DNA from: Cricetomys ansorgei
Lineage: Eukaryota; Chordata; Mammalia; Rodentia; Nesomyidae
Length of the DNA stretch: 64,000 bases
Assembly: GCA_026225945.1 (NCBI GenBank)
Contig: JAMJFZ010003624.1
Coordinates: forward strand, 8,045,001-8,109,000
Direction of reading: 5' to 3'
This document shows, one piece after another, positions 32,985-44,935 of the stretch; position 1 is the first letter of the stretch; each line of letters opens with the position of its first letter. A program made the translations under genes and the position numbers. Below the pieces are notes generated by a model. It was given only the letters and a program-made list of their open reading frames with translations, had not been told where the DNA came from and did not search any database.

Positions 32985-33150
32985 TTACATTTATTTATAT
33001 TTGTTGTACATATGCCACGACACAGATGTGGAGGTCAGAGGACAACTCGCAGGAGTAGATTCTCTCCTTCATGCGGGTTCCAGGGATCAAATTCAGGTCC
33101 TTCAGTTTGGCAGCAAGTCCCCTTTGAACTGGCTGGCTGGCCCTTTCAAA
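32985..33150 (-). mobile_element. B2-like SINE
   Basis: Reverse B2: TATGCCACGACACAGATGTG...AGGTCAGAGGACAACTCGC...TTTGGCAGCAAGTCCCC. Confidence 0.75.
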
Positions 33151-33159
33151 TAGAATACT

Positions 33160-34530
33160 TTTGCAAATATTTCTGGTGCTCGGTTGATTAAGTCTGAAGA
33201 TGCGGAAGCGTGGACACGGATTGCCACACGAACCTCACTGCTGTGGGGGCTGGACTGTGTGGAGACCCATCAGGGCTAACGCCCGCCCTGCACAATGGGC
33301 ATGCCTGGATCTTCGGAACGGGCTGCAGCCATCCACAGTGACTCAGAGGGAAAGCGAAAAGATTGATGGATGTTTATCAAATGGTAAGCAATGTCCCTTT
33401 ATGGGAAGTAATATTCAACACCAAAAAAAATCTTGCATTTTCCTTTCTAAATTAGCCAATAAATAACAGAGAACAGAGAAATACCAGAGGAGAGGCTATG
33501 TTGAGAATTATTGGAGAGGGTGTGTTTTTCCATGTGGAGCAAAGGAGCGAGAGATCCGGTCCATCCAGAAGATTGTATTTATCTACATTGCTTTGGGTTT
33601 TTTCTTCATTTTACCACTGTCTACTGTCTTACTGATCTGTCTACTAGATTCGGATTTCTTTAGTGACTTGGTTTTCAAATGCTATTGTCTAGTCTTGTAC
33701 AGTTAAAGGAAAGTCTTGAGAAACCCGCCTGTCTGCTGTTGGTTGGGAAACAAGAGCCAATAAGGTCTTTGCTTTAGGCAGAGCCTTTCTCTTCTCTGAC
33801 ATTAACTCTACATTTATTGAGCAACTACTTCAAACTAAGGCAGGAAGGTATGCAAGGTAAGTAATGACTCGGACTAAGTTGTCAAAATGATGGGGAGTGA
33901 CAGACAAGGGAACCAATGACTTCAGTTTGCTGTGTTGAGCGGGAAGGACTTCCTCAGAGGCCGGGTATGGGTCCACGGTAGATGGTAATAAGGAATGCTT
34001 TTCAGTTTTTATGGTATTGGATATGTTAGGCAGACAACATTAAAGTTGTAAGTGACAATGTCCCCCCAATATCTTATCTTGATCCCCAATAATTTATTTG
34101 TCTTTGCATGTTTTTGCAGAGCTAAGCTGAAACCCACAGTGTCTTATGGGCTGGATTAAGTGTAGTACCACTGAACCCCACCCTCAACTCCTCAATTATT
34201 CTTTGAATAAACCACTTATTTATTGAATAATCTGCTTCTTCCCTACTGAACTACAATATCAAATTAAATTGTGATTCCATATTCTGATTAATTAAAGATC
34301 AATTTGGGAGCCCCCTTTTCCATTTCTTTATTTTTTATATTCTTGTGCTATTTATTTACTTTATTTAAGTATTGAGATTTTGTAGTTTGACACTTGGAAT
34401 ACCCAGCCTCCTTACACATTCTTTATAAAGATTTTCCTTGCCAGGCTCCCCAATCCTTCCTCACAAATTTTAGAATGGTTTTGTCAAATCCTCCCAAACA
34501 TATATAACTTAATCCAGGTCATATGTTAAC
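33160..34530. other. Intergenic, no gene seen
   Basis: Unique-looking, with an old repeat scrap around 33800-33860. No gene is recognised. Confidence 0.4.
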
Positions 34531-34532
34531 GT

Positions 34533-34670
34533 GTGCTGCATTTAACATATGTATATATGTACATATATGTATACATATATGTGTGTGTGTATATGTGTAT
34601 ATATATCATATATAAATATATATATACATATGTGTGTATATATATACATGTATACACACACACATTCAAT
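34533..34670 (+). repeat. AT-rich (TATG/TACA)n and (CA)n tract
   Basis: Alternating purine-pyrimidine sequence (TATATGTACATATATGTATA and similar) over about 135 bp. Confidence 0.9.
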
Positions 34671-34689
34671 TGCCCGACCCCTGTAACTA

Positions 34690-34915
34690 TCTCCCTGACC
34701 ACCAATCATGATCCCTATTACCTCACCCATGCTGAAATTTTCCTTACAACCTATAGAAAGGCCAATATGCTTTTGTCCGGGGTGGCCATTTCTTCTAAAT
34801 GTTGGACCTCCGCATGCTGGAACTTTCTTTCTCTAAATAAATGAACTCTTGCTGGTTGCATACGTGGTCTCTGCGCAGCGATTTCGGTCTTAACAGTTTT
34901 AAGGAAAAAACAGCA
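34690..34915 (+). mobile_element. ERV LTR 3' fragment
   Basis: Has AATAAATGAACTCTTGCTGG followed by a short R-U5-like end (TTTCGGTCTTAACAG). It is similar in layout to the LTR at 41640-42055. Confidence 0.5.
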
Positions 34916-36718
34916 TCCCGGGTTGACTGACACACCTCAGTTAGCAAGAACAGTTGTCAGAATCAGAACTACAGAAGCCAAAAAGCAAAGCTAGTACATT
35001 TAGGGACTTTCCCAGAACTATGGACTTTGATGGATTTGGTATTTGATCTTGTTTTGGCAGGAGGTGCTGTCTATGTGCTGAGTTTTATGGCGTGAGTGGG
35101 AATTTTATGATGGCATCAGTTGTGTTAAGGTCTGGGGTCCTGTTACATGGCAGTATATTCGTTAGCCATCTTTCAGATACTGCCTTCTGGTTTTGAGTTC
35201 ACCGTGTGACTTAATATTGCATATTTGTCTCATTGCCAGTCCATTTCTTTTCTTACTGCGTAAAAAGTCTGTCTAGCTTCTAGAGGAGTGGGTCTGCCGT
35301 AGGGTGAATTTGCCCTCAGAAATATTTGGTAACATCTAAAGACATTTTTGGTTGCAACAGATATTACAATATGCAGAGCTAGGATTTTATTACTTTGAAA
35401 TTGCTTCATTGTTGATCTTGGATGGCTACAAAACCAAGCCAACCAGGAGGCACTAAGTTTAGAATTTTACCGGTAGCTCACTGCAAAGAGGCTCTAAGCA
35501 AGGAATCAGAACTGGATGAAGAATTTCCTAGCCAAAAAAAAAAAAAAAAAAAGCCAAAAAACTTGCAAACCCCATCAGCCAGGAAGAAATGGGAGAAAAC
35601 ATCTTTGAAACAGAGCAGTCAGGATGGTATTTTTGTCCCAAATCAAAGCAAGAGGTAGAAACAGTGTTTGAGGACTGGCATCTGATCTCAACTGCTCCAG
35701 AGTCTGGTTCCTTTGATGCGCGCGATCCCTCTATCTCTGATCCCATCTGCTTCCATCCCTGTCTAAGGGCCCAGCTTTCTCAGCTGTTTGTCGAGAAAAT
35801 GACACCGGATAAGAGGAAGGCAAGAAAGGTGTGAGGCTCTCCTTGAACAGCCTCGCCTTCTTGCTTCTAATTCGGTTTCTATTCAGGCGGGGATGTTTTC
35901 TCTACTTCCTGGTTGTTGTTTTTGTCTCTTGAGCGAGAGACAACATACTTACTGCTCAAATACAGTTTTCAAAACATAAGGGAGACCACATACCTCTGTG
36001 CCTCTGGGCTGTTCTTCCCCCAACATGGACCCTCACGCTTTACAGCATGTTACCGTCACGGGAGAAAGCTCTCCCCTTGCACCCGTGCTCGCCCGCCTGC
36101 CCTGAAACCTGCATGATGCCAGCTGCTCTTTGGCTCACAGGCTGAGTTATTCCATCTCACAGAGCTCCAGGGAAGGCAGCTGAGGCGAGATGCCCTTCAC
36201 ACAAGCTCAATCAAGAGCCCAAAAAACCTGGGACAGGTTTTTCACAGCCAGGAGTGGGCCGGCTCCTTAAGTGCCTGCCTGTCTGTGTGTGCCATTGGCT
36301 GCTGTCAGGGCTGCGGCTCTTCAGGGAGCCAGAAGCCCGCCTCAGGCAGATGGGGACTTGCGGAGGTGTGAGCCAGTGAGCCAGAGAGAGAGAGGCAGGA
36401 AGGGTACGTCAGCCAAGCTGTGCCCTACCACTGGGGTTCCCAGAAATCTCTAAGTTCTGAGAAAGTCTATGACTTTCTCAATGTGCTTGCTTGTATCGTT
36501 AAGTGAACTAGCATAAATGGGAAGGTGAATAATCTCACAACTAAGTGTTTGTTGAATTTTAGTAAGTGATGAACTCACTTGAGGTTGGCCAAGACTCGGC
36601 TGAATCCCATAGTCAAGCCCATAATATCCAACCTCTGCTTCTGAAAGTCAGGAACTGACTTGTGTAAGTTGTTCAAATAGCTATTAGTAAGGTGATCAGC
36701 TAAGCAAACTGATTTGTT
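34916..36718. other. Intergenic, no gene seen
   Basis: A poly-A run of 18 at 35534-35551 and otherwise unremarkable sequence. GC content rises mildly near 36240-36400, without a CpG island. Confidence 0.4.
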
Positions 36719-36719
36719 T

Positions 36720-36870
36720 GTTTGTTTGAAACAAGTTCTCTCCATGTAGTCCTGGCTGTCCTAGAACTGACTTTGTAGACCAGACTAGCCTCTAACTCAC
36801 AGAGATCTTCCTGATTCTGTTTCTCTAATGCTGGGATTAGATGCATGCACCACCATGCCCAATCTAGTGT
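36720..36870 (-). mobile_element. B1 SINE, diverged
   Basis: (TTTG)n tail, then GTCCTGGCTGTCCTAGAACTG...AATGCTGGGATTAGATGC. Confidence 0.85.
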
Positions 36871-37004
36871 GTTTGTTTGTTTGTTTTGAGAAGCTTGTAT
36901 GTATCCCTGAATGACCTTGAACTATCTCACTGTCTCTGTCTCTCTATCTCTCTGTGTGGCAGTGGTGAAGAATTGAATTCTGGGCTAAGTCTAAGTTTTT
37001 CCAG

Positions 37005-37170
37005 GTATTTGGGTTTTTTGTTTTTTGTTTTTTTTTTAAGACAGGGTCTGACCATGTAGCTCTGTCTGGCCTGGAATTTGCTATGTAGACCAGGCTGGTC
37101 TCAAACACACAGAGATCCAATCCTCTGCCCCCAAAGTGCTAGGATTAAAGTATGCCACCATGAGCAACCT
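37005..37170 (-). mobile_element. B1 SINE
   Basis: T-rich tail, AAGACAGGGTCTGACCATG...TGTAGACCAGGCTGGTCTC...AAGTGCTAGGATTAAAG. Confidence 0.9.
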
Positions 37171-37174
37171 GAAA

Positions 37175-38785
37175 GTTGGCTTTTGATGGAAATGTTTCAG
37201 GGATATGACCTAAAACCCATTTCTGTCCTTGACATGGGAACTCTGTTAGGACCTCTGAGCTGCTTTTGTTCATAGCTCCTGGCACCAAACGTACTGCGTC
37301 TTCCAACACCACTTCACCCACACACTCTGATGCTGGCTGGGTGTCTTACGGTTCAGGCCAGTTCCGTCACTACACCGAGTTAGTTTCAGATGCCATGAAT
37401 AAACACTTCTCCGTCTCACCTGATCACCCCAGCTTCCGATGCTAGGTCACAAGCTTCAGCGGAACTGCTGAGTGACTGGCTACGAGTTTACAAGTCCCCT
37501 TAACACATTTTTCAGGTTTGATAACTATCATCTGAAGTACTCATGAGACTCGTGAAAGTGTTTTATTTAGTAGCAGTGGTTTATTTAAAGAATGTTAGGG
37601 AGGAGCAGCCAATCGGAAGAGATGCACAGGGCAGGGTGTGTGGGAAAAGGACCCACACACAGGCCCTCTGGGCTGTCAATATGTTCACTAACCCAGACTC
37701 TCTCCAGCTCCATCATTTAGTGGGTTTTACGAAGCTTTCATTGACCAGGCATAATGGAGCAAACCTTGGCCACTAGCCATGAACTCACTCGCCAGCGTGT
37801 TTCTGATGTGTAGAATTGGGGGCCGGTGCCGTACCCGGAATCTCTACAAACACCTAGATGGCGATCTTTCTGGAGACTTAACCCCGGTCCCTGAAGATCT
37901 CTTCACTTGTGCCAGAAATTTCTAAAAGTTTAGAGAAAGTTTTTTTTTCCCCCCTTTGATAAATGAGATAGTAGGTGTGCCTCTTTGCAATGTTCCTACA
38001 TTGAAACCTCATATGTAGCAATTAGAATGTCAGCAGCCATGTTGGAGGGAAGGCCAAAGCCCTAAAGGTGTTATCTCTGACACTGGAGCTGTTGAACCAA
38101 TGCCAATTATCCAATACACTTCTAGATTTCGTGACTGAAGACGTGTGACACAAGAATTGGGTTCTCTATAACCTCCAGCTGAACAGAAAGATCCCAAAGC
38201 AACTCTTCCATGAGAACTGTCTCAGTCTAGAGAAATGCAGTTAGCAATAACTTAAGTTATAAATCTCACTCGTTTTCTGTTGCCTGAAATTATTTTTTAA
38301 TAACTCTGTACACACTTCTCAAATTGAATGGCTTCATCGTGGAAATCTTTAAAATTTCTCACCCCCCTGAGAAGGCCTAGGTACAGAAAGTGCTTTTAAG
38401 GCATAATTACCTCTTGATGAGTCATCGTGGCCTCAAATCAGGTACAACTGGAGAGTCTGTACTCTCGAAACCAACAAACAAGACAAAAATTCTTGTGTGA
38501 TTCACTGTGGACAGAAGTGATTCAGCATGCGTCAGCTTATACCCTGGCTGCAGAGGACACCGTGGTTTGCATGTGTAAACCAGGGAACACTATTCAGTAA
38601 GAAATAAAGTTGGGTCCCCACCCCACAATACACATAGGAGTAGATTCCAAAGGGAACAGAGAAAGTAGAGTAAAGAATGAACTCAGACAAGTACTAAAAC
38701 AGAACACAGATGAAAAAAAATGGTTCCCTGAGTGTGGGGAAGGAATAATCATCATTCGAAAGACAGATACAAGAGAAAAAAAAAC
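37175..38785. other. Intergenic, no gene seen
   Basis: Nothing recognised. Conservation cannot be judged without an alignment. Confidence 0.4.
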
Positions 38786-38787
38786 TC

Positions 38788-39150
38788 AGTCGGTAACTCA
38801 GTTGGTAAAGTGCTTTCTGCCCGAGTGTGGGGATCTGAGCTTGGGTCCTCGGCACCCACAGGAGAGCCAGGCTCAGTACCATGTACCTGTTATTCCAGTG
38901 CTAGGAAGACAAAGACGGAACATCCATGGCAGGTAAGGTTGGTAGGTTGGTAGGCAAGCACCAGGTTCAGGAAGAAGCCTTATCTAAAAATATATGTAGA
39001 ATGGTTGAGGAGCACACCCAGCATGTGTTCATGTGTTCATATGCACGAGTGGATGTGGGATGGCACACACGTGAACATGTGTACACGTATACACACACAT
39101 ATACACACACCTCACATATACATGTGATTTTTTTTTTTTTTTTGGCGTAG
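38788..39150 (+). mobile_element. B4/B2-like SINE with (CA)n and T-run end
   Basis: CGGTAACTCAGTTGGTAAAGTGC...GGTCCTCGGCACCC...CCTGTTATTCCAGTGCTAGG, then a CA-rich tract (39086-39112) and poly-T (39128-39143). Confidence 0.6.
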
Positions 39151-40080
39151 CCAGAACTACCATGAATAAACTAAAAAAGACAGGCTTGTAAATGCAGTTC
39201 AGTGGTAGAATTCCTAGCAGGTATGTGGACCTGAAATTCCACCTCCGGAACCACAAAGCCGTCCCCATTACCCACGTCCAAAATAAAGCAAGTGATAGAC
39301 ATGAAGAAAAGGTTCACAAGATGATCATAAATAACAGGCTAATAGGATAGCTAGGAAGAGTAATGTCCGTCACTGTTATGTTGCAGAAAGCAGACAAATA
39401 GTATCGTCTCCTGTCCAGCTTCCACTCATTTTAGGAATTAAAGGTCAGATCTCCAAAGCAGGAAGGCTGGAATGCTTAACCATCTACAGACAGATTCCTT
39501 TGAATAGTAGGGGGATTTGCAGACTTGGTGTGAAAGAGAGTTTCTGTCCAGTCTGTACAAATAAAAGACGCATACTCTATTGGAAGAAATAGGGATTTCG
39601 AGGGTACTTTTAACTCTGCCATGTTCCATCCCAGAGGGTTTTCGTCTTGTTCTGGAGTTTGTGAGCTGGTAGCATCCCTTTTCTTTTTCTGAGCTTACTT
39701 TAAAGTATAACTCTCTCAAATAATATGTTTCCTCTGGACAAAGATGGGCATTGGAGATGCAGAAACTCCAGGTGTGTGTAGGGCTTTGTGAACTATGCTC
39801 TGGCTCCCTTGCCCTTCCTTTGACATACTCCGGGACAGAAGCGCACTGGCTTTACTACGCTAGACGCTTTCCTGCCAACCAATGTTTGCAAAAAGAAGGA
39901 GAGTTCAGCTATTTTAAGAACCATCAGCAAATATGTGTATTGGTCACTTTCCCTGTGTACCCAGCCACCAGTGATGGGAACCAAGTGTGCTCAGAGGCCA
40001 AGGACAACCAGGAGGAGAAAAGAAACCCTTAGAATGAGGCTAGCGAACAAAATTTGATTCCCAGGCTCAGCTTGAACAAG
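39151..40080. other. Intergenic, no gene seen
   Basis: 39175-39290 resembles a diverged ID/B-type SINE (GTAAATGCAGTTCAGTGGTAG). The rest is unrecognised. Confidence 0.4.
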
Positions 40081-40084
40081 AGCA

Positions 40085-40190
40085 GTTCTGTTTTTGTTTG
40101 TTTGTTTATGTTTAGCAGTGCTGGGAAACAAACCTAGGGTACTCCACACAGTGACCAGGTGTTCTAGCACTGAACTATATCCCTAGGGCC
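40085..40190 (-). mobile_element. ID-like SINE
   Basis: Reverse tRNA-like body: GGGAAACAAACCTAGGGTAC...CACTGAACTATATCCCTAGG. Confidence 0.6.
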
Positions 40191-40734
40191 AATTTTAAAA
40201 AATAGTTTAAGGCTTGAAATCATGAGGCCCAGTGGGAATAAAAAGACTGATAGAGTGACCCCAAATATCATCCTGATAGTCACAGCAGCACATTTTGTCG
40301 CCTGTCCTGGTCATGGCTTAGCCTCGGCCACAGGTGTTGCAAGCTGAAACCCCACCACCACCACCAAGTAGTCACCACCATGCTTTCCAGCCTTTTCCAA
40401 AGCCCGTGTCTGAGCCCTGTCACACGTGGAGCTGGGCAGAGGGTGACCCAGAAGACTTTTCCCAACCAAAGAGGCTGGAGTTGGCTAAAAGTCCCTCTCC
40501 CTCCCTCCCATCCTTCTGAAGAGCGTTCCAGAACGTTCCTCAGACAGTCCCAGTGGGACCGAGTGTCAGTTTTCCCGCATTGTTAACTGGCTGAGTGATC
40601 CATCCCATAATGTCCTCTCCTTTTCAACGGTTTGATTTTTCCTTGCATTCTTATTTGAACTCTCCGAGATTTTCCTTCGAATACACAGTTAACAACCCCG
40701 CAAAGGCTCAGCCTTTGATTTTGAAGGAACGCAA
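40191..40734. other. Intergenic, no gene seen
   Basis: Holds a (CCA)n tract (40350-40380); otherwise nothing recognised. Confidence 0.4.
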
Positions 40735-41090
40735 TCGTCCAGGTTTGCTTCTCTGCTGCGGTCAGCAAACACCGAGCAGAAGCAACTTGCGGAGGAAGGG
40801 GTTGATTTGGCGTACAGATTACAGCTTAGCATCCACAGAGGCCCGGGGAACTCAAGGCAGGATCCTAGACACAGAGGTCAGAACAGAGACCAGAGAGGAG
40901 TGCCTCTTACTCTCTGGCTCTCAGGCTCACATTTAGCTACTTTTTAAATACAACCCACGCCCACGTGCTTAGGGATGGTACCGCCCGCAGTGGCCTGACC
41001 CTCCCATATCAAGACGACTTCCCCACAGGCCAATGTGATAGAAGCAATCCCTCAACTGACCCTCCAGTTGACAGCTGAAGCCAATTGTGA
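40735..41090 (-). mobile_element. MaLR-like LTR copy
   Basis: TTCTCTGCTGCGGTCAGCAAAC...GATTACAGCTTAGCATCC...CCTCCAGTTGACAGCTG. Same family as 27948 and 28815. Confidence 0.55.
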
Positions 41091-41299
41091 AGCCAATTAT
41101 GACATGCCCAACACAGTATTACTCATGGAAGAAGAATAGAATCAACTAAAGAAAGACGTTTTCGTTTCAGAGTCAACAGGCTTCACTATATAGAGGAATA
41201 ACACTGAGTTAGGTCTGTAAATCCGTGTGCGAGGTGGTAGAAAGGAATACTTCTGCTGTATGTAAGACCCGTCAAGGTCAGGATAGTCTCTTAGACGAT

Positions 41300-41600
41300 T
41301 GTATTTCTGTAGCAGAATACCCATTGCTGGGTAATATACAAAGAAGAAGTTTAATTGGCTAATAATCCTGGCAGCTGGAAAGCCCAAATATCATAATACA
41401 ATTAAGGCTGAATCTCAGGACAGGGGCCAAGCGGGAAGAACGCCAGCCACGTGCAGCAGTATACAGGGCTGCCTCTGTGGGGGTCCCACCTTAAGATTCA
41501 GGTCCCTAGTATAGAAAAGACCAAAGCAGCCAACTTTAGTCAGGCTTCTAAGAGCACCAAAATTGTGTAGGCCCAAGCCAGGAGCACCGTGACCCAAAAC
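41300..41600 (-). mobile_element. MLT/MST-like LTR fragment
   Basis: TTTCTGTAGCAGAATACCC...GGGTAATATACAAAGAAGAAG...AATTGGC resembles a reversed MaLR 3' end. Confidence 0.45.
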
Positions 41601-41639
41601 AGTTCCCAGAGTTAAAGAAAAACACTTTCTAAGTGTTCT

Positions 41640-42055
41640 AAGTCTAAGTGGGTTAAAAGAGTTTCTCCACGTAGACAGCCCACGGCCTCAGGCTGAGTCT
41701 TCCCCCCACCCACATTGACTAAGACCCTAAAGTTTACATTTTCTAGGAGCCCACAACCTTGCTATATGCCAGCACCAATCAGTTTAAAAGTTAACTGGCC
41801 CCTACCTATCAAAATGGGAAAACAATTTGGGGACCAATCAACTTGTCCCAACTCGGTTTGTGCCTAGCAACCGTTTCAAATGTATAAAAAGCTTCACCAT
41901 TTGCTCCTCATGGTCGCTTCTATCCTGGGTGTTAGAACGGCCCCAGTATACTGGAATAAATCCTCTTGCTGTTTGCATCGCTATCCCATCTGTGAGTCTC
42001 TGTGGGGGTACGGCGTTCCGGTTTGGGCCCCTGGGGTCCAACACCTCACGTTCCA
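41640..42055 (+). mobile_element. Solo ERV LTR with TATA box and poly-A signal
   Basis: Has CCAATCAACTTG (41836), TATAAAAAG (41883), AATAAATCCTCTTGCTG (41956) and a GC-richer U5-like end to about 42055. This arrangement is characteristic of a gammaretrovirus-like LTR. No internal retroviral sequence flanks it. The 5' boundary is uncertain. Confidence 0.6.
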
Positions 42056-42064
42056 GCAACGCAC

Positions 42065-42232
42065 TCTTTTAAAAAATTGTTTTAAAAATTATTTTGTGTG
42101 TACAGATGTTTGCCCACATGTATGTTTGTGTACCACAGAAGTCAAGAGAGGGCACCGGATCACCCGGGGCTAGAATTACAGGTGGTTGAGAACAGCCGGG
42201 GCTCTTAACCACTGAGCCATCACTCCAGTCCT
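42065..42232 (-). mobile_element. B2-like SINE
   Basis: Reverse B2: GTACCACAGAAGTCAAGAG...GGCTCTTAACCACTGAGCC. Confidence 0.8.
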
Positions 42233-42312
42233 TAGGGGAGAACTGCTGCAAGAATTCAGCCCTGGTATTGAACTCGAGTCAGATGGGGCAAATCTTGTCT
42301 CAAAACAGAGAT

Positions 42313-42441
42313 AAAGAGCTGTGAGATGGCTTCATCAGTAAAGACCAAGCCTGATGACCTGCGTTCGATCCACAGAACCCACATGGTGGAAGGAGAGAAT
42401 CAATTCCCACAATTGTCCTCTGAGCTCAACACATGCACTGT

Positions 42442-42486
<45 letters not shown>

Positions 42487-42515
42487 CTCCCCAGCACGCA
42501 GTGAATAAATGAATG
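42313..42515 (+). mobile_element. B2-like SINE with (CA)n
   Basis: GCTGTGAGATGGCTTCATCAG...GTTCGATCCACAGAACCC, then (CA)n at 42442-42484 and an AATAAATGAATG tail. Confidence 0.8.
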
Positions 42516-42516
42516 T

Positions 42517-42678
42517 CTTTTTTGTTTTGTTTTTTCGAGTCAGGGTTTTTTCCTGTTGTAACTCTGGCTGTCCTTGAACTCACTGTGTATAACAGGCTGG
42601 CCTTGAACTCACAGAGGTCTGCCTGCCTCTGCCTCCCGAGTTCTGGGACTAAAGGCGTGTGCCACTACCACCCAGCTG
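42517..42678 (-). mobile_element. B1 SINE
   Basis: TTTTGTTTTGTTTTTTCGAG tail, then TCCTGTTGTAACTCTGGCTG...GACTAAAGGCGTGTGCC. Carries the TGTTGTAAC variant. Confidence 0.9.
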
Positions 42679-42914
42679 AATGTCATTTTTAAACAGAGGT
42701 AAAACCCAGGTTTTACCTGGCCGCGCTCCCGCAGTCATCACCAGTAGGGGAGGGAAGGCATGAGCCACAGGAACCAGAGCAGCTGTGGGAACTGTTTTTA
42801 ACTGGCTTGAGCTTTGAAATTGCAGCTGCTTCCTTGGACAGCAGGTGAGGAGCAAGGCCCACTCTTGGACTGTGTTACAATAAGACACATCCTCACCCCC
42901 TCCTCACACAACAC

Positions 42915-43995
42915 ATGGTTTTGTGGCTCGCGGTTGTGTTGAAGAGGTAGATGCCGCTGTGTGTACTTGACCACCTGAGACTGATGGGTAGCGGAGCCAA
43001 CTAGAGCTGTTTCTAGAGAATTCTATTAAGCTCAGTGCCCATCTAACAGCGAAGCAAGGTTTGGGTGGCAGTTGTAAGGAAGATACAGAGGCACATCAAT
43101 TGAGAGCTTACTTTGGAATGGAGCAAGATTGAACTCAACACAAGTTATGGAAGACAGGAAAAAAGTGTGGGAAAAGGAGAGGAGTGCTTTCCATAAGTTT
43201 GAATGATCGGAAATCAATGGATCAAACTGTTTAGAGATATCACACTATTCGTAAGTGTAACTGTAAAGTGAAAAAGAGATCCTTCTAAACAAGAAATGCA
43301 GAATATTGGGAACTTTGAACCAAGAGTAGACTCTGCTAGTGAAGGCGCTGGCAGCAGAGGTGGCTATGGAGGGTGATGGTAATACAATGTTGTTGGAGGT
43401 GATAAAGGAAAATAGGGTGGTGGCCCTTCTTACAGGAGTAGAAGAGGCTATCTATGGCTGTAGTGGACCGGAGTGTGGAATCGAAGGTATGAGAGACAAG
43501 GAGGATATGGCAGGACCTACAATAACGGGGGGGGGGGGGGGGTGTGTTTCGGCGGTGGGGGGAGCTATATCGCATCTGAAAATTACAGTGGACAACAGCA
43601 ATTGCCAATGGGCTCAGGGAGGGGCAGCAGTGGTAGAGGGCACTGGGGCAGTCCCTGCGGTACTGGCTGCGGATCTGGTGGTACCAGCAGTGGCTATGAT
43701 AGCAAAGGGTTTGCAAAGTCTCAGACGAGAGTTACGGTGCACAGCTGCAGAGAAGGAGCTGTCAGGCGGGCTGCAGGTCACTTGGAGACAATCCTCTCAA
43801 AGGCATCGGAGGAACTGTACGAGTCTACCACAGAAGGAGCCGTGAGTCATAGGAAAGTCACTGTCACTTGAAACAGGAAGTTCTCTTTGCTAGGAACTGT
43901 CCCACCCACAATCTGCAAATAGTTCAGCTACTGTTCTACTGCAGATGTAGGGTCAATTAGACGCACACTCCTGAGGCCTTTTACCTGTTGAAGTT
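42915..43995 (+). pseudogene. Hnrnpa3 processed pseudogene, 5'-truncated
   Basis: An intronless, decayed copy of hnRNP A3, an RNA-binding protein with two RRMs and a Gly-rich tail. Reading across frames, the end of RRM1 and the linker are visible at 42920-43035 (CVEEVDAA, RAVSRE). RRM2 pieces follow at 43036-43200 (AHLTA, KEDTEAHQLRAYF), then a Gly-rich tail to about 43715 with the A3-typical NYSGQQQ at 43575-43600. These family segments follow in mRNA order with no intron between them. Stops and frameshifts are scattered throughout, the normal terminal codon is lost, and a run of 16 G has grown in the Gly-rich part. The 3' UTR-like part continues to about 43995 or beyond; I see no clean poly-A tail or target-site duplication. 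The first part of the mRNA is missing. Confidence 0.85.
43527..43542 (+). repeat. Poly-G run of 16
   Basis: Lies in the Gly-rich part of the hnRNP A3 pseudogene, presumably expanded from GGN codons. Confidence 0.95.
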
Positions 43996-43999
43996 TTCC

Positions 44000-44784
44000 C
44001 TTTTTCTTTTCATTATATCATTATATCTTTTCAATATATATAATATTATATATTTTCTTTCATTATATCAATATGTAAATTACAGTGGTGCTACCATGGA
44101 TTAAAAAAATTTTTTTTTCACTTTAAAAGTGAAAGTAAAGCAAATAAACAAGCAAAACTCGGTTCTGTGAACATTGATTTCCAAAGGCTTTTACGACCTT
44201 GAACTGTCCCCCACCCTGTCCCCTGGTAGTGCTTGACTCAAAAAGAAGGTTTTAACTCATCCACTTTCCACAAGAAGGCAAAAGTAAGCTTTAGGAGTTG
44301 CTATGAGGCAACTGAGGATATTTTTCCAAGAACAGCTCATAACACAACCCTGTTGAAGTTGCAAAAACTACTAAGTATAGGAAGAGCAGAGTGGATGCAG
44401 GGGAGGGGTGGGGTAGGGTAAGGTAGGAGCCAAGATTTCTAGGAATGAGAAGATGTAGCAGTTCCCACTGGGGCCCAGAGGCTTCGGAAACACCAGACTC
44501 TGGCTTCAGTTCAGCTTGAACACACCGGTGTGTGAAGAGCTAGGCTCCTTCCCTGGGAGGAAAACCTCACAGATGGAGGGAAGCTCCGAGTGTGGGCAGC
44601 TCGTGGGACAGGATCACACCAGCACTGAGAACCTGGTATTAGAAAAATGCAGATGAAAAAGGGAGGAAATCTGTATTATACAGAAACCTGCAAATTGCTT
44701 GGGAAGTTGCTATCAGCTGTCCCCCTGATCTCATGGGTGCCAGGGAGGAAACAGCAGATGAGGCCAGTGATGCCTTTTGTTTAA
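44000..44784. other. Intergenic, no gene seen
   Basis: The first 150 bp may be pseudogene 3' UTR. The rest is unrecognised. Confidence 0.4.
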
Positions 44785-44935
44785 TTTTTTTTTGTTTTGT
44801 GTTTTTGTTTTGTGTTTTGTGTCTCTGTTGTAACTCTGGCTGTTCTGGAACTCACTCAGTAGACCAGGCTGGCCTTGAACTCACAGAGATCCACCTGCCT
44901 CTGGGATTAAAGGTGTGTCCTGTCTCCACTCGGCT
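44785..44935 (-). mobile_element. B1 SINE with internal deletion
   Basis: TCTCTGTTGTAACTCTGGCTG...TCACAGAGATCCACCTGCC then directly TCTGGGATTAAAGGTG. Confidence 0.85.

Noticed and set aside
43339..43845. 168-codon plus-strand frame near 43.5 kb.
   Set aside because: It is a shifted frame of the hnRNP A3 pseudogene running through the poly-G run, not a gene.
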